64,000 bases of DNA from contig AP025573.1 in assembly GCA_022845895.1 (NCBI GenBank), positions 1,646,501-1,710,500 on the forward strand. Direction: 5' to 3'. Each line of letters opens with the position of its first letter. Position 1 is the first letter of the stretch. Made by a program: the position numbers and the translations under genes. Positions 35,702 to 43,869 of the stretch are shown one piece after another. Below the pieces are notes generated by a model. It saw only the letters and a list, made by a program, of their open reading frames with translations, ran no database searches and was not told where the DNA came from. The DNA is from Lachnospiraceae bacterium (GTDB taxonomy: Bacteria; Bacillota; Clostridia; Lachnospirales; Lachnospiraceae).

Positions 35702-35775
35702 TAGCGGGAACTGGATTTGAACCAGCGACACTACGGGTATGAACCGTATGCTCTAGCCAACTGAGCTATCCCGCC
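35702..35775 (-). tRNA. tRNA-Met (CAT)
   Basis: A complete cloverleaf on the minus strand: acceptor GGCGGGA with a G.U first pair, D-arm GCTCAGTTGGCTAGAGC, anticodon loop TTCATAC in a TACGG/CCGTA stem, T-loop GGTTCAAATCC, discriminator A, and no encoded CCA. The anticodon CAT and non-initiator acceptor start suggest elongator methionine. Confidence 0.92.
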
Positions 35776-35819
35776 ATATGTGTAATTGTTACAGGAAAAG
35801 ACAAATCTTTTCTTGCAAA

Positions 35820-35892
35820 TGGGACCAATAGGGCTCGAACCTATGACCCTCTGCTTGTAAGGCAGATGCTCTCCCAGCTGAGCTATGATCCC
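35820..35892 (-). tRNA. tRNA-Val (TAC)
   Basis: A cloverleaf on the minus strand: acceptor GGGATCA/TGGTCCC, D-arm GCTCAGCTGGGAGAGC, anticodon loop CTTACAA in a TCTGC/GCAGA stem, T-arm GGTTCGAGCCC, discriminator A. Transcribed first, ahead of tRNA-Met, from the promoter at 35928-35957. Confidence 0.95.
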
Positions 35893-35927
35893 ATCTTATA
35901 GGTTGTGTTCCCGCAACCCGCTTTGCT

Positions 35928-35957
35928 ATTATACTATTGAAATCAGGAATATGTCAA
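35928..35957 (-). promoter_or_regulatory. Promoter of the tRNA-Val/tRNA-Met pair
   Basis: On the minus strand: TTGACA (35957-35952), 18-nt spacer, TATAAT (35933-35928), about 35 nt before tRNA-Val. Confidence 0.8.
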
Positions 35958-36011
35958 CACTTTTTTTGATGAAATTTGTAATTTTTTTCCGACGTGCATT
36001 TTCCGCCGTTA

Positions 36012-36040
36012 TTGCATTCAATATGAGATTATGATATAGT
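36012..36040 (+). promoter_or_regulatory. Promoter of the 116-aa gene and ispF
   Basis: TTGCAT (36012-36017), 17-nt spacer, TATAGT (36035-36040); AGGAGG follows at 36080, ahead of the ATG at 36099. Confidence 0.6.
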
Positions 36041-36098
36041 TTTTTTAATCGGTCAAAGCGAGGATAAATGTAGAAAATACAGGAGGTTACAGATAAAT

Positions 36099-36449
36099 AT
36101 GACAAAAGGACGTTTCGTATTCCGGCTTATTACGGGAGGCTATCTTGCGTATCTTGGTATCGGGCTCATAAAAGATGCCCTGACAGAGATGCCGGAAAAT
36201 TATGTATGGTATACGGTGGCCGGAGCGGTGTTCGCCGTGATTGGGCTTGGGTGGCTCTTGACAGGTGTCAGGATATTTCTGAAAGAAGGGTTTCAGGAGC
36301 CGGACGCAGATCCAGAGGAAGAGGAAGTGGAAGAGCTTCCGGAGGAAGGACATGACGATGCCCTGCCCGGGAATAAGGAAGAAAATATGGTAGAAACTGT
36401 GGAAGATGTCAATCATATAGATAAGGCTGGCGAAGAGGAAGAGGAGTAA
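36099..36449 (+). CDS. Small membrane protein with acidic tail
   Basis: A 116-residue protein with two membrane segments (about residues 8-26 and 37-62) and a strongly acidic cytoplasmic tail ([16 protein letters not shown], ending GEEEEE). AGGAGG precedes the ATG. It ends 4 nt before ispF and shares its promoter. No known family motif; function unknown. Confidence 0.8.
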   Translation: MTKGRFVFRLITGGYLAYLGIGLIKDALTEMPENYVWYTVAGAVFAVIGLGWLLTGVRIFLKEGFQEPDADPEEEEVEELPEEGHDDALPGNKEENMVETVEDVNHIDKAGEEEEE

Positions 36450-36453
36450 TGAT

Positions 36454-37002
36454 ATGCGGGTAGGAATGGGCTATGATGTTCATAAGCTTGTGGAAGGTAG
36501 AGAGCTGGTAATCGGCGGGGTCACGATTCCTTATGAAAAAGGTCTGCTCGGCCACTCAGATGCGGACGTGCTCCTGCACGCTATTATGGATGCGCTGCTT
36601 GGAGCCGCGGCTCTTGGGGATATTGGGAAGCATTTTCCCGATACGGCCCCTGAATATGAAGGGGTGTCAAGTCTGAAGCTGCTGGAGCGTGTCGGAGAGC
36701 TTATTGAAGAGGAACTGTACGTCATCGGCAACATCGATGCGACGATAATCGCACAGCGTCCGAAGATGGCTCCCTATATAGAGGACATGCGGCAACATGT
36801 CGCTGCGGCGCTGCATCTGGAGACGGGACAGGTGAATATAAAGGCTACGACAGAAGAAGGTCTTGGTTTTACAGGAAGCGGGGAAGGAATATCAGCACAG
36901 GCGATAGCAGGACTTGAGACGATAGCGAACGCAAGTTATGCAGTAGGACCGGCAGAAAGCGGCTGCGGAGGGTGTTCCGGCTGCCCGCGCAACAGAATGT
37001 GA
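36454..37002 (+). CDS. ispF: 2-C-methyl-D-erythritol 2,4-cyclodiphosphate synthase
   Basis: Cyclises CDP-methylerythritol phosphate to MEcPP in the non-mevalonate isoprenoid pathway. [18 protein letters not shown] holds the zinc ligands Asp and His (GYDVH), and [19 protein letters not shown] provides the third zinc histidine. The C-terminal block [20 protein letters not shown] is standard. At 182 residues it is some 25 longer than usual, owing to a cysteine-rich tail [15 protein letters not shown]. The other enzymes of the pathway are not adjacent. Confidence 0.95.
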   Translation: MRVGMGYDVHKLVEGRELVIGGVTIPYEKGLLGHSDADVLLHAIMDALLGAAALGDIGKHFPDTAPEYEGVSSLKLLERVGELIEEELYVIGNIDATIIAQRPKMAPYIEDMRQHVAAALHLETGQVNIKATTEEGLGFTGSGEGISAQAIAGLETIANASYAVGPAESGCGGCSGCPRNRM

Positions 37003-37012
37003 CGACAGGGAA

Positions 37013-37042
37013 GATAGATTGCGCAGCGCGCAGTCTATTTTC
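37013..37042 (+). terminator. Terminator after ispF
   Basis: An 11-bp stem ATAGATTGCGC/GCGCAGTCTAT (one G.T pair) with a short loop, followed by TTTTCG. Confidence 0.75.
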
Positions 37043-37134
37043 GTTACACAGGCCCCCACAGGATGGGGGAGTCTGGTTCTGTGACAGGATAACGTGCCGG
37101 CGCAGGCCGGAATCTGAGAAAGGAGGGGACATAC

Positions 37135-38133
37135 ATGAATATGAGAAAACTGCCCGCAGAAGAGCATATACGGACAAGGCGCCTATATGAAGAGGTGTTT
37201 CCCGATGACAGTCGGGAATTCGTAGATTACTATTATGCCGAGAAGATAAAAGAGAATGAGATATATGTGATAGAAGAAGATGAGGATATCCAGGCGATGC
37301 TCCATCTCAATCCATATAAGATGTATGTAAATGGCCGGGAACAGACGGCCCACTATATCGTGGCAGTCGCCACGAGGGCGGCCTACCGGAAGAAGGGGTA
37401 TATGAGGGAGCTGCTGACCGTCGCCCTCCGGGACATGTACCGGTCCGGCGAGACATTCACCTACCTGATGCCCGCCGCGGAATCCATATATCTGCCCTAT
37501 GATTTCCGCACCGTATATGAGCAGGAGAGACGCTTCTATACAGAGGCAGACGAGGGGCAGAAAGATACGGTCATCCGCGCGCTCCAGGACGAAGAATGCA
37601 AAGAGCTTGCGGATACGGCGAACAAGCATCTGGCGCAGCATTATGATGTGTTCGCCTTACGAAGCGCCACTTATTATGAGAGGCTGAAAAGAGAATACGC
37701 AGCGGACGGCGGAACGCTTATGCTGTACCGGAAGGAAGGCATGATAACAGACTGCCGCCCTTATGTTCCGGAGCAGGACACGGACAGACCGGTAATCATG
37801 ATACGCATTGTGGATGCAGAGCGGATGCTCATGAGCCTGAGCCTTAAGAGACTGGCGGCGGTATGCTTTCGCATCACGGATCCGGTCATCGAAGCGAACA
37901 ACCGGTGCGTCGTCCTCACAGGGACAGAGCATTCCGGCGTAATGCTGATGGAAGGGAAGGAAGAGAACAGCGAAGGGACGGTTGATATCTCTGCGCTTGG
38001 CGAGATTGTCTTTGGCGCGTGTACGGCAGAGGAAGCGTGCTGTCAAGAAGGCGTCAGGATGACGGAGCGCATGAAAGAGGAGCTTGATAAGATCATACCT
38101 CTGTCACATATATATATCAATGAAGTCGTATAG
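37135..38133 (+). CDS. GNAT-family acetyltransferase, Eis-like
   Basis: A 332-residue protein. The N-terminal GNAT domain shows AHYIVAVATRAAYRKKGYMRELL, the acetyl-CoA binding loop (RxxGY/A), followed by FTYLMPAAESIYLPYDFRTVYEQ. This resembles the Eis family, as does the large C-terminal extension with a second acetyltransferase-like and a sterol-carrier-like part. GGAGG lies 9 nt before the ATG. It is 18 nt upstream of aroD and probably co-transcribed. Substrate unknown. Confidence 0.8.
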   Translation: MNMRKLPAEEHIRTRRLYEEVFPDDSREFVDYYYAEKIKENEIYVIEEDEDIQAMLHLNPYKMYVNGREQTAHYIVAVATRAAYRKKGYMRELLTVALRDMYRSGETFTYLMPAAESIYLPYDFRTVYEQERRFYTEADEGQKDTVIRALQDEECKELADTANKHLAQHYDVFALRSATYYERLKREYAADGGTLMLYRKEGMITDCRPYVPEQDTDRPVIMIRIVDAERMLMSLSLKRLAAVCFRITDPVIEANNRCVVLTGTEHSGVMLMEGKEENSEGTVDISALGEIVFGACTAEEACCQEGVRMTERMKEELDKIIPLSHIYINEVV

Positions 38134-38151
38134 AAGGGAAAGGAGAACAAG

Positions 38152-38907
38152 ATGAGACCGGTAACCGTCAGAAATATCAAGATCGGCGAAGGGCGTCCGA
38201 AGATATGCGTCCCTATCGTGGAGAAAGAAAAGGAGGGAATCTTGGCGCAGGCGTCGGCTATCGCCGGACTTCCGCTGGATATGGCAGAGTGGAGGGCTGA
38301 CTGGTACGAGGATGTAAAGGACAGCGGCAAGGTGCTGGATACGGTCCGGGAACTCAGGAAGGTGCTCGGAGAGATTCCCCTTCTTTTTACGTTCCGTACG
38401 GCAGCGGAAGGCGGGGCTGCCGATGTGGCCGCAGGGGCGTACGCAGAGCTATGCGCGGCTGCTGCGAGGTCAGGATATGCGGACCTTATCGATGTGGAAG
38501 TGTTCACGGCCGGGGAGTCGGCACAAGACATTGTGAGGGAAGTACATCGTGCAGGCGTCAAGGTGGTGGCGTCCAACCATGACTTCCATAAGACGCCTCC
38601 GAAAGAAGAGCTGCTCAGAAGATTCCGGCATATGAAGGCATTGGGAGCAGACATATGGAAGATAGCAGTCATGCCGCAGTCCGGCCGGGACGTCCTGACG
38701 CTTCTTGACGCCACGCTCACCGTGACGGAAGCAGAGGACAGCAGTCCGGTCATATCGATGTCCATGGCGGCACTTGGTGCGGTGAGCCGGCTGTCGGGAG
38801 AAGTGTTCGGTTCTTGCGTTACATTCGCGGCAGCAGGCAAGGCATCGGCACCGGGACAGATCAGCGTAGATAAGATGTCTGAAATGTTGGATATCCTGCG
38901 TCTATGA
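38152..38907 (+). CDS. aroD: Type I 3-dehydroquinate dehydratase
   Basis: A 251-residue class I enzyme of the shikimate pathway that dehydrates 3-dehydroquinate via a Schiff base. MAEWRADWYED is the conserved EWR(A/V)D motif. The catalytic histidine lies in VVASNHDFHKTP, and the Schiff-base lysine in DIWKIAVMPQ. The C-terminal SMAALGAVSRLSGEVFGS is also typical. AAGGAGAA precedes the ATG. No other aro gene is adjacent. Confidence 0.95.
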   Translation: MRPVTVRNIKIGEGRPKICVPIVEKEKEGILAQASAIAGLPLDMAEWRADWYEDVKDSGKVLDTVRELRKVLGEIPLLFTFRTAAEGGAADVAAGAYAELCAAAARSGYADLIDVEVFTAGESAQDIVREVHRAGVKVVASNHDFHKTPPKEELLRRFRHMKALGADIWKIAVMPQSGRDVLTLLDATLTVTEAEDSSPVISMSMAALGAVSRLSGEVFGSCVTFAAAGKASAPGQISVDKMSEMLDILRL

Positions 38908-38972
38908 TGCCGGCGTCGCCGACAGGCCGGCCGGTGCAGGCAACTTTAGAAATTCTTTCGTTTTTTATAAAG

Positions 38973-39023
38973 CCTCCCTTTAGAATCCGGTCGTAAAGTA
39001 ATATTACGGGGATCAAAGGGAGG
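38973..39023 (+). promoter_or_regulatory. Inverted repeat that could sequester the leader ORF ribosome site
   Basis: CCTCCCTTT (38973-38981) is the exact complement of AAAGGGAGG (39015-39023), which contains the Shine-Dalgarno of the short ORF at 39032. The loop is 33 nt. Whether both arms are in one transcript depends on the unknown start site. Confidence 0.4.
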
Positions 39024-39031
39024 TGTTATTT

Positions 39032-39070
39032 ATGAATATCAATCTGGCTTGGGCCATGCAGAACATATGA
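39032..39070 (+). CDS. 12-aa leader peptide before the two-component genes
   Basis: ATG to TGA encodes MNINLAWAMQNI, with an excellent GGGAGGTG site 8 nt upstream and the response-regulator start 18 nt downstream. It may couple translation to the regulator gene. The strength of the ribosome site, unusual for such a short frame, is the main support. Confidence 0.4.
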   Translation: MNINLAWAMQNI

Positions 39071-39088
39071 GATGAGGAGTGGACGACG

Positions 39089-39796
39089 ATGGAGATGAAT
39101 CATGTATTGATAGTGGAAGATGACAAGGAAATCAGGGAAGGTGTCGAGATATACCTGAAAAGCCAGGGATATGAGGTATTCCAGGCGGCTGACGGCAAAG
39201 AAGGGCTGGAAGTCATCGAAAGGGAAGACATACACCTGGCGATCGTGGATGTGATGATGCCCAGGATGGACGGCATCACCATGGTAGTAAGGCTGAGGGA
39301 AAAGCATGACTTTCCCGTCATCATGCTGTCAGCCAAATCAGAAGAGGTGGATAAGATCATGGGGCTTAATATCGGGGCGGACGACTACGTCACAAAACCA
39401 TTTACTCCGATGGAGCTGCTGGCACGGGTGAATTCCCAGCTCAGAAGATACCGGAAATTTGCAGAAAAGCTGAACGCAAAAGAGGACTCCTCTAACATCC
39501 ACGTAATCGGGGGGCTGGAAATAAATGAAGATACGGTAGAAGCAGCGGTGGACGGGGAGCCGGTAAAGCTTACGCCGATCGAGTATAAGATACTGCTGCT
39601 GCTCATGAAAAGCCCCGGAAGAGTATTCTCAGCAGAAGAGATCTATGAACGCGTGTGGAACGAACGGGCCATAACGACGGATACGATCATGGTCCATATC
39701 CGTAATATCCGTGAGAAGATAGAGATCAATCCGAAAGAACCGAAATATTTGAAGGTGGTGTGGGGCGTTGGATACAAAATTGAAAAACAGGCATAA
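39089..39796 (+). CDS. OmpR-family response regulator
   Basis: A 235-residue protein. The receiver domain has the acidic pair in VEDDKE, the phosphorylation aspartate in AIVDVMMPRMDG (about residue 53), and the lysine in DDYVTKPFTP. The C-terminal winged helix (VKLTPIEYKILLLLMKSPGR, RVWNERAITTDTIMVHIRNI) binds DNA. It resembles VanR-type regulators. Its end overlaps the kinase gene by 29 nt. Target genes are unknown. Confidence 0.93.
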   Translation: MEMNHVLIVEDDKEIREGVEIYLKSQGYEVFQAADGKEGLEVIEREDIHLAIVDVMMPRMDGITMVVRLREKHDFPVIMLSAKSEEVDKIMGLNIGADDYVTKPFTPMELLARVNSQLRRYRKFAEKLNAKEDSSNIHVIGGLEINEDTVEAAVDGEPVKLTPIEYKILLLLMKSPGRVFSAEEIYERVWNERAITTDTIMVHIRNIREKIEINPKEPKYLKVVWGVGYKIEKQA

Positions 39797-41825
39797 ACTT
39801 GCCGTAGCTTTAATTATCATCATAATATTACTCTCATCGTGCATCATGATCGGCCAGTACGGCCAGTCATATGATGACAGCCGTAAGACGGAGGAGAGGG
39901 TCAAGGACGGGTATCTCCAGTCCGAGGATTTCCTGAACCTGTTCTTGAAGAGCAGCTATGTCCTCTACAACATAGAGGAGGCGGGGAACTTCCAGGACAG
40001 CAGCCTGGATGAAGAATACCCATCGCTGACGCAGTATTTTAAAGAGATATATCCGTATATGGAATATCAGGTCCAGGATGGCGGCGGGGAGGTAATCGGC
40101 AAGAGCCTGACCGGCACCTCCGACGAGCTGAAGGAGACAGACCTGGATAAATACGAGATTGGAATCGTAATCTCATATGACAAGAATGGCACGGCTACTG
40201 TAAAAACGGTGACAGGCGACTACAGGGACGGCCAGATGACGGAGCTGAAAAGGCTCATCAGCAGCTCTGACAGCGATAACATGTATTCCGACTATGCAAT
40301 GGAATATAATGTCGAAGAGCTGAGCAGACCTGCAGACAGAACCTATACTTATGTGATGACGAAGCAGAATGTCAACGACTATCTGGAAGAATCGCTCAGC
40401 TATTACGGCTTTGCGCCTGATGCAATCGTATATGGCGTATCTGTGCTCATCCTGCTTATGTGCCTGGCTGCCGTGTATCTTCCAAGCCGCCCGTCCTTCC
40501 ACACCGGGGAGGAGATGATATTTCACGCGCCGCTCGAGGCGGCAGTCGGAGTACCGCTCGTGGCGTTCTGTGCAATCATGGGCAATGTAGACGTGATTCT
40601 GGGCAGAAGGAAGGGAGTACCGGATATGTTGGACTTCATACTTTGGACGATGTTCTTTGCATCGGTCTACTGGGGCGCATGCTGCCTGCGGCAGATCAAG
40701 AAGATGGGCATCCGGGAGTATGTGAAGGAGAAAGTCCTCGTGCTGCAGCTCTGGCATGGGGCCAAAGGGATTCTGGAACGCGCGTGGGACTGGTGCAAAG
40801 AGAAGATCAACATGCTGTACCGTTCCATGGATGAGATTGACTTCAACGACAGGAACAACAAGATTATCATCAAGATCGTGCTTGCCAACTTTATCATCCT
40901 GCTCGTGCTCTGTTCGCTCTGGCTGTTTGGCATCATCGGCCTTATCGTATATTCGGTTCTTCTATTTGTCGTACTCAGGAAGTATTTTAATGATCTGAAG
41001 GATAAGTATGCACTTCTTCTGGAGGCCACGAATAAGATTGCGGAGGGGAATCTGGATACAAAGATTGAAGGAGACCTTGGAGTGTTCAGCCCGTTCCGGA
41101 CAGAGATCGAGAAGATACAGAACGGTTTTAAGATGGCAGTGAACGAGGAGGTCAAGAGCCAGAAGATGAAGACGGAGCTTATCACGAACGTCTCGCATGA
41201 TCTCAAGACGCCGCTGACTGCGATCATCACCTATGTGAACCTTCTGAAGGACGAGGAGGACGAAGATAAGCGCAAGTCCTATATCCAGGTGCTGGAGCAG
41301 AAGTCGAACCGGCTGAAGGTGCTCATTGAAGACCTGTTCGAGATAAGCAAGGCGAGCAGCGAGAATGTGACGCTGGATCTGGTCAATGTAGATATCGTCA
41401 ACCTGTTCAAACAGGTCAAGCTCGAACTGGAAGATAAGATTGAAGAGGCGGGCCTGGAATTCCGCTGCAGCTATCCGGAAGAGAAGCTCGTTCTGAGGCT
41501 GGACAGTCAGAAGACCTACCGGATATTTGAGAATCTTCTTGTGAATATCGTCAAGTACGCCATGCCTCAAACGAGAGTGTATATCGAGCTCGTACAGGAG
41601 GGAGGGGATGCGGTAGTACGGATGAAAAACATATCGGCCGCAGAGCTTGATTTCAACCCGGAAGAGATTACCGACCGTTTCGTGCGGGGTGACGCGTCCA
41701 GGAACACGGAAGGTTCCGGCCTGGGGCTTGCCATCGCGAAGAGCTTTACGGAACTGCAGGGCGGCAGGCTCAGGATAGAGACGGAGGCAGACCTTTATAA
41801 AGCAGAGATACGCTGGAAGATGTAA
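39768..41825 (+). CDS. Membrane sensor histidine kinase
   Basis: A 685-residue kinase with TTG start, overlapping the response regulator. TM1 (residues about 9-28) is followed by an extracytoplasmic sensor region (30-210) and four to five more membrane segments (about 215-400). A HAMP-like linker leads to the HisKA box ITNVSHDLKTPLTAI with the phosphorylated His, then an ATPase domain with N box NLLVNIVKYA and G box GSGLGLAIAKS. The many membrane segments resemble VanS-like or bacitracin-type clostridial sensors. The stimulus is unknown. Confidence 0.92.
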   Translation: MDTKLKNRHKLAVALIIIIILLSSCIMIGQYGQSYDDSRKTEERVKDGYLQSEDFLNLFLKSSYVLYNIEEAGNFQDSSLDEEYPSLTQYFKEIYPYMEYQVQDGGGEVIGKSLTGTSDELKETDLDKYEIGIVISYDKNGTATVKTVTGDYRDGQMTELKRLISSSDSDNMYSDYAMEYNVEELSRPADRTYTYVMTKQNVNDYLEESLSYYGFAPDAIVYGVSVLILLMCLAAVYLPSRPSFHTGEEMIFHAPLEAAVGVPLVAFCAIMGNVDVILGRRKGVPDMLDFILWTMFFASVYWGACCLRQIKKMGIREYVKEKVLVLQLWHGAKGILERAWDWCKEKINMLYRSMDEIDFNDRNNKIIIKIVLANFIILLVLCSLWLFGIIGLIVYSVLLFVVLRKYFNDLKDKYALLLEATNKIAEGNLDTKIEGDLGVFSPFRTEIEKIQNGFKMAVNEEVKSQKMKTELITNVSHDLKTPLTAIITYVNLLKDEEDEDKRKSYIQVLEQKSNRLKVLIEDLFEISKASSENVTLDLVNVDIVNLFKQVKLELEDKIEEAGLEFRCSYPEEKLVLRLDSQKTYRIFENLLVNIVKYAMPQTRVYIELVQEGGDAVVRMKNISAAELDFNPEEITDRFVRGDASRNTEGSGLGLAIAKSFTELQGGRLRIETEADLYKAEIRWKM

Positions 41826-41925
41826 GCTGTCAGATGATAAGAACATCTTATGAAAAAATAAAATATTATAATTTTTACTAATCGTTATCTGGTGCTATAC
41901 TATATACGAAAGCGAGGTAAGAATT

Positions 41926-42840
41926 ATGTATGACATATGTATCATAGGTGCGGGACCTGCGGGAATCAGCAGTGCGGTCTACGCGGCGAGCCGGGGGCTT
42001 GATACGGTGGTCCTGGAAGAAAAGGAAGTAGGAGGGCTGCTCGGGGGCGTGTCGACCGTAACCCACTACTCAGGAATCATAGAAGGAGAGACAGGCACGT
42101 CGTTTGCAGAGCGGCTGAAGAAGCAGGCGGAATCCTATGGAATCGAGATACGCAAAGAGAAAGTGGTATCCGCCGAACTGGCTGGAGATGTGAAGAAGAT
42201 TACGACAGACAGCGGAAGCTATGAGGCGAAGGCAGTAATCATAGCCGCAGGTACTACGCCGAAGAAGCTCGGGATACCTGGAGAAGCGGAACTGGAAGGG
42301 CATGGAGTCGGAATGAATGCGGCGAAGGCGGCAAAGGAGTACGAAGGCAGGGACATCTTTGTCGTCGGCGGTGCCGACGGCGCGGTGAAGGAAGCGCTGT
42401 TCCTGGCCGGGTATGCGAAGAAGCTCACGATAATCCATTTTGAAGATCAGCTCGGAGCAATCCCGGAATTTACAGAGAAGGTAATGAGAACCGGTAACAT
42501 CGAGCTGCGCCTGCATACGAGGCTTGCAGAGCTTCAGGGCGACGGCCGGGTAGAGGTCCTGAAGCTGAGAGATGAACATACCAAAGAGACGGAAACGATT
42601 CGTTGTGACGGCTGTGGAGTATTTATCTATGCCGGATCGACGCCGAACACCGGCCTGTATCCTGAACTCGACCAGACAGACGGCTATCTCGTGACAGATG
42701 ACAGGCAGATGACGAGTATTCCCGGCGTATTTGCGGCAGGAGACATCTGCGCGAAACAGGTGCGGCAGGCGGCGACGGCCGTTGCGGACGGTGCGGTGGC
42801 CGCAATCAATGCGGCAGCCTGGTGCAGAAGCAATGAATAA
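41926..42840 (+). CDS. Thioredoxin reductase-like flavoprotein lacking the CxxC
   Basis: A 304-residue FAD/NAD(P) oxidoreductase. The FAD motif is IIGAGPAGISSAVYA (residues 6-20), the NAD(P) motif FVVGGADGAVKEA, and the C-terminal FAD-contact TSIPGVFAAGDIC. Between them, where true thioredoxin reductases have CATC, this protein reads GVGMNAAKAAKEYEGRD, so the redox-active disulfide is absent. It cannot reduce thioredoxin in the normal way; ferredoxin/flavodoxin-NADP reductase or another partner is more likely. AGCGAGGTAAG precedes the ATG. Single gene. Confidence 0.88.
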   Translation: MYDICIIGAGPAGISSAVYAASRGLDTVVLEEKEVGGLLGGVSTVTHYSGIIEGETGTSFAERLKKQAESYGIEIRKEKVVSAELAGDVKKITTDSGSYEAKAVIIAAGTTPKKLGIPGEAELEGHGVGMNAAKAAKEYEGRDIFVVGGADGAVKEALFLAGYAKKLTIIHFEDQLGAIPEFTEKVMRTGNIELRLHTRLAELQGDGRVEVLKLRDEHTKETETIRCDGCGVFIYAGSTPNTGLYPELDQTDGYLVTDDRQMTSIPGVFAAGDICAKQVRQAATAVADGAVAAINAAAWCRSNE

Positions 42841-42842
42841 GG

Positions 42843-42886
42843 ATATGAGAAAAAGCAGTGTTGACAAATACTGCTTTTTCTCATAT
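42843..42886. repeat. 17-bp perfect inverted repeat overlapping the T-box promoter
   Basis: Arms 42843-42859 and 42870-42886 are exact complements. The 10-nt loop contains the -35 element TTGACA and the right arm runs into the -10. In RNA it may end transcription of the preceding flavoprotein gene; as DNA it could be an operator. Confidence 0.8.
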
Positions 42887-42889
42887 TAT
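42861..42889 (+). promoter_or_regulatory. Promoter of the cysE T-box operon
   Basis: TTGACA (42861-42866), 17-nt spacer, TATTAT (42884-42889). Transcription should start near 42896, giving a leader of about 270 nt. Confidence 0.8.
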
Positions 42890-42895
42890 ATGATA

Positions 42896-43150
42896 TATAT
42901 GGTAAAGACAGGGAACGAAAAGAGTAACATGTCGCGGAACTAACAGAGAGAGGCTGTCACTGGCTGAAAGCAGCTTTGAGGGAAGGGCGTGTGAAGTGCA
43001 TTCGGGAGTCTGTCCGGCGAACAGGTGAAACGGGTAGCCGGACACGGGTAACGCACGTTACGTGTTTCGAGTGGAAGCGTACGCTTCTATAAGAGTGGAA
43101 CCGCGGGCATACCCCGTCTCTTAATCTATGTTAAGAGACGAGGTATTTTT
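42896..43150 (+). ncRNA. T-box riboswitch (cysteine specifier)
   Basis: The T-box sequence AGAGTGGAACCGCGG lies at 43092-43106. It is followed by a 10-bp terminator stem CGTCTCTTAA/TTAAGAGACG (43115-43140) with a T tract. Upstream is a long structured stem I with a candidate specifier TGC (42997-42999), a cysteine codon. Uncharged tRNA-Cys would stabilise the antiterminator and allow cysE and cysS expression, which agrees with the downstream genes. Confidence 0.93.
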
Positions 43151-43169
43151 TATTTCAGAGGTGTTTAGT

Positions 43170-43868
43170 ATGGGTATACTGTCTTATGTAAGAGAAGAAG
43201 TGAAAGTAATCAGGGAGAGAGACCCCGCCATCAAATCGAATATGGAAGTGTTCCTGTATCCGAGCTTCAAGGTTATATTGAGATATCGGATCGCCCATAA
43301 GCTGTACCGGAAAAAGCACTTTTTCCTGGCCCGGTGGATCTCTCAGCGTGCGGCAAGGAAGACCGGGATAGAGATCCATCCGGGAGCCAGGATCGGCAAG
43401 GGGCTTTTCATCGACCACGGCAGCGGCGTAATCATCGGTGAGACGACGGAAATCGGCAACAATGTCACCTTGTACCAGGGAGTGACCCTGGGCGGTACCG
43501 GCAAGGAACAGGGCAAGCGGCATCCGACGCTGCGTGACAATGTGATGGTGAGCGCGGGTGCCAAGATACTCGGTTCCTTTACGATTGGAGAGAACTCTAA
43601 GATCGGTGCCGGTTCAGTCGTGCTTGAGGAAGTGCCGCCCAACTGTACGGTGGTGGGAGTGCCCGGCAGGGTAGTCAAGATGGGTGACCAGAGGATACCG
43701 CGTGTAGATATGGATCAGGTACATCTGCCGGATCCTATCAGCAACGATATCCGGGAACTGCAAAAGGACAATATCCGTATGCACCGGCAGATCCAGGAGA
43801 TGGAGAAGCGCATGAGGTGCATGCGGGAAGACAATATAGAAGTGTTGGATGAGGAGGAAAAGGAATAA
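43170..43868 (+). CDS. cysE: Serine O-acetyltransferase
   Basis: A 232-residue enzyme making O-acetylserine, the cysteine precursor, from serine and acetyl-CoA. The N-terminal helical part is followed by left-handed beta-helix hexapeptide repeats ([40 protein letters not shown]), the active-site DHGSG histidine, and a C-terminal coiled segment. ATG at 43170 has AGAGGTG 6 nt upstream; an earlier ATG falls in the T-box terminator. First gene after the cysteine T-box, 1 nt before cysS. Confidence 0.95.
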   Translation: MGILSYVREEVKVIRERDPAIKSNMEVFLYPSFKVILRYRIAHKLYRKKHFFLARWISQRAARKTGIEIHPGARIGKGLFIDHGSGVIIGETTEIGNNVTLYQGVTLGGTGKEQGKRHPTLRDNVMVSAGAKILGSFTIGENSKIGAGSVVLEEVPPNCTVVGVPGRVVKMGDQRIPRVDMDQVHLPDPISNDIRELQKDNIRMHRQIQEMEKRMRCMREDNIEVLDEEEKE

Positions 43869-43869
43869 T

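Noticed and set aside
41926..42840. Plain trxB annotation
   Set aside because: The redox-active CxxC is missing, so thioredoxin reductase activity is not supported.
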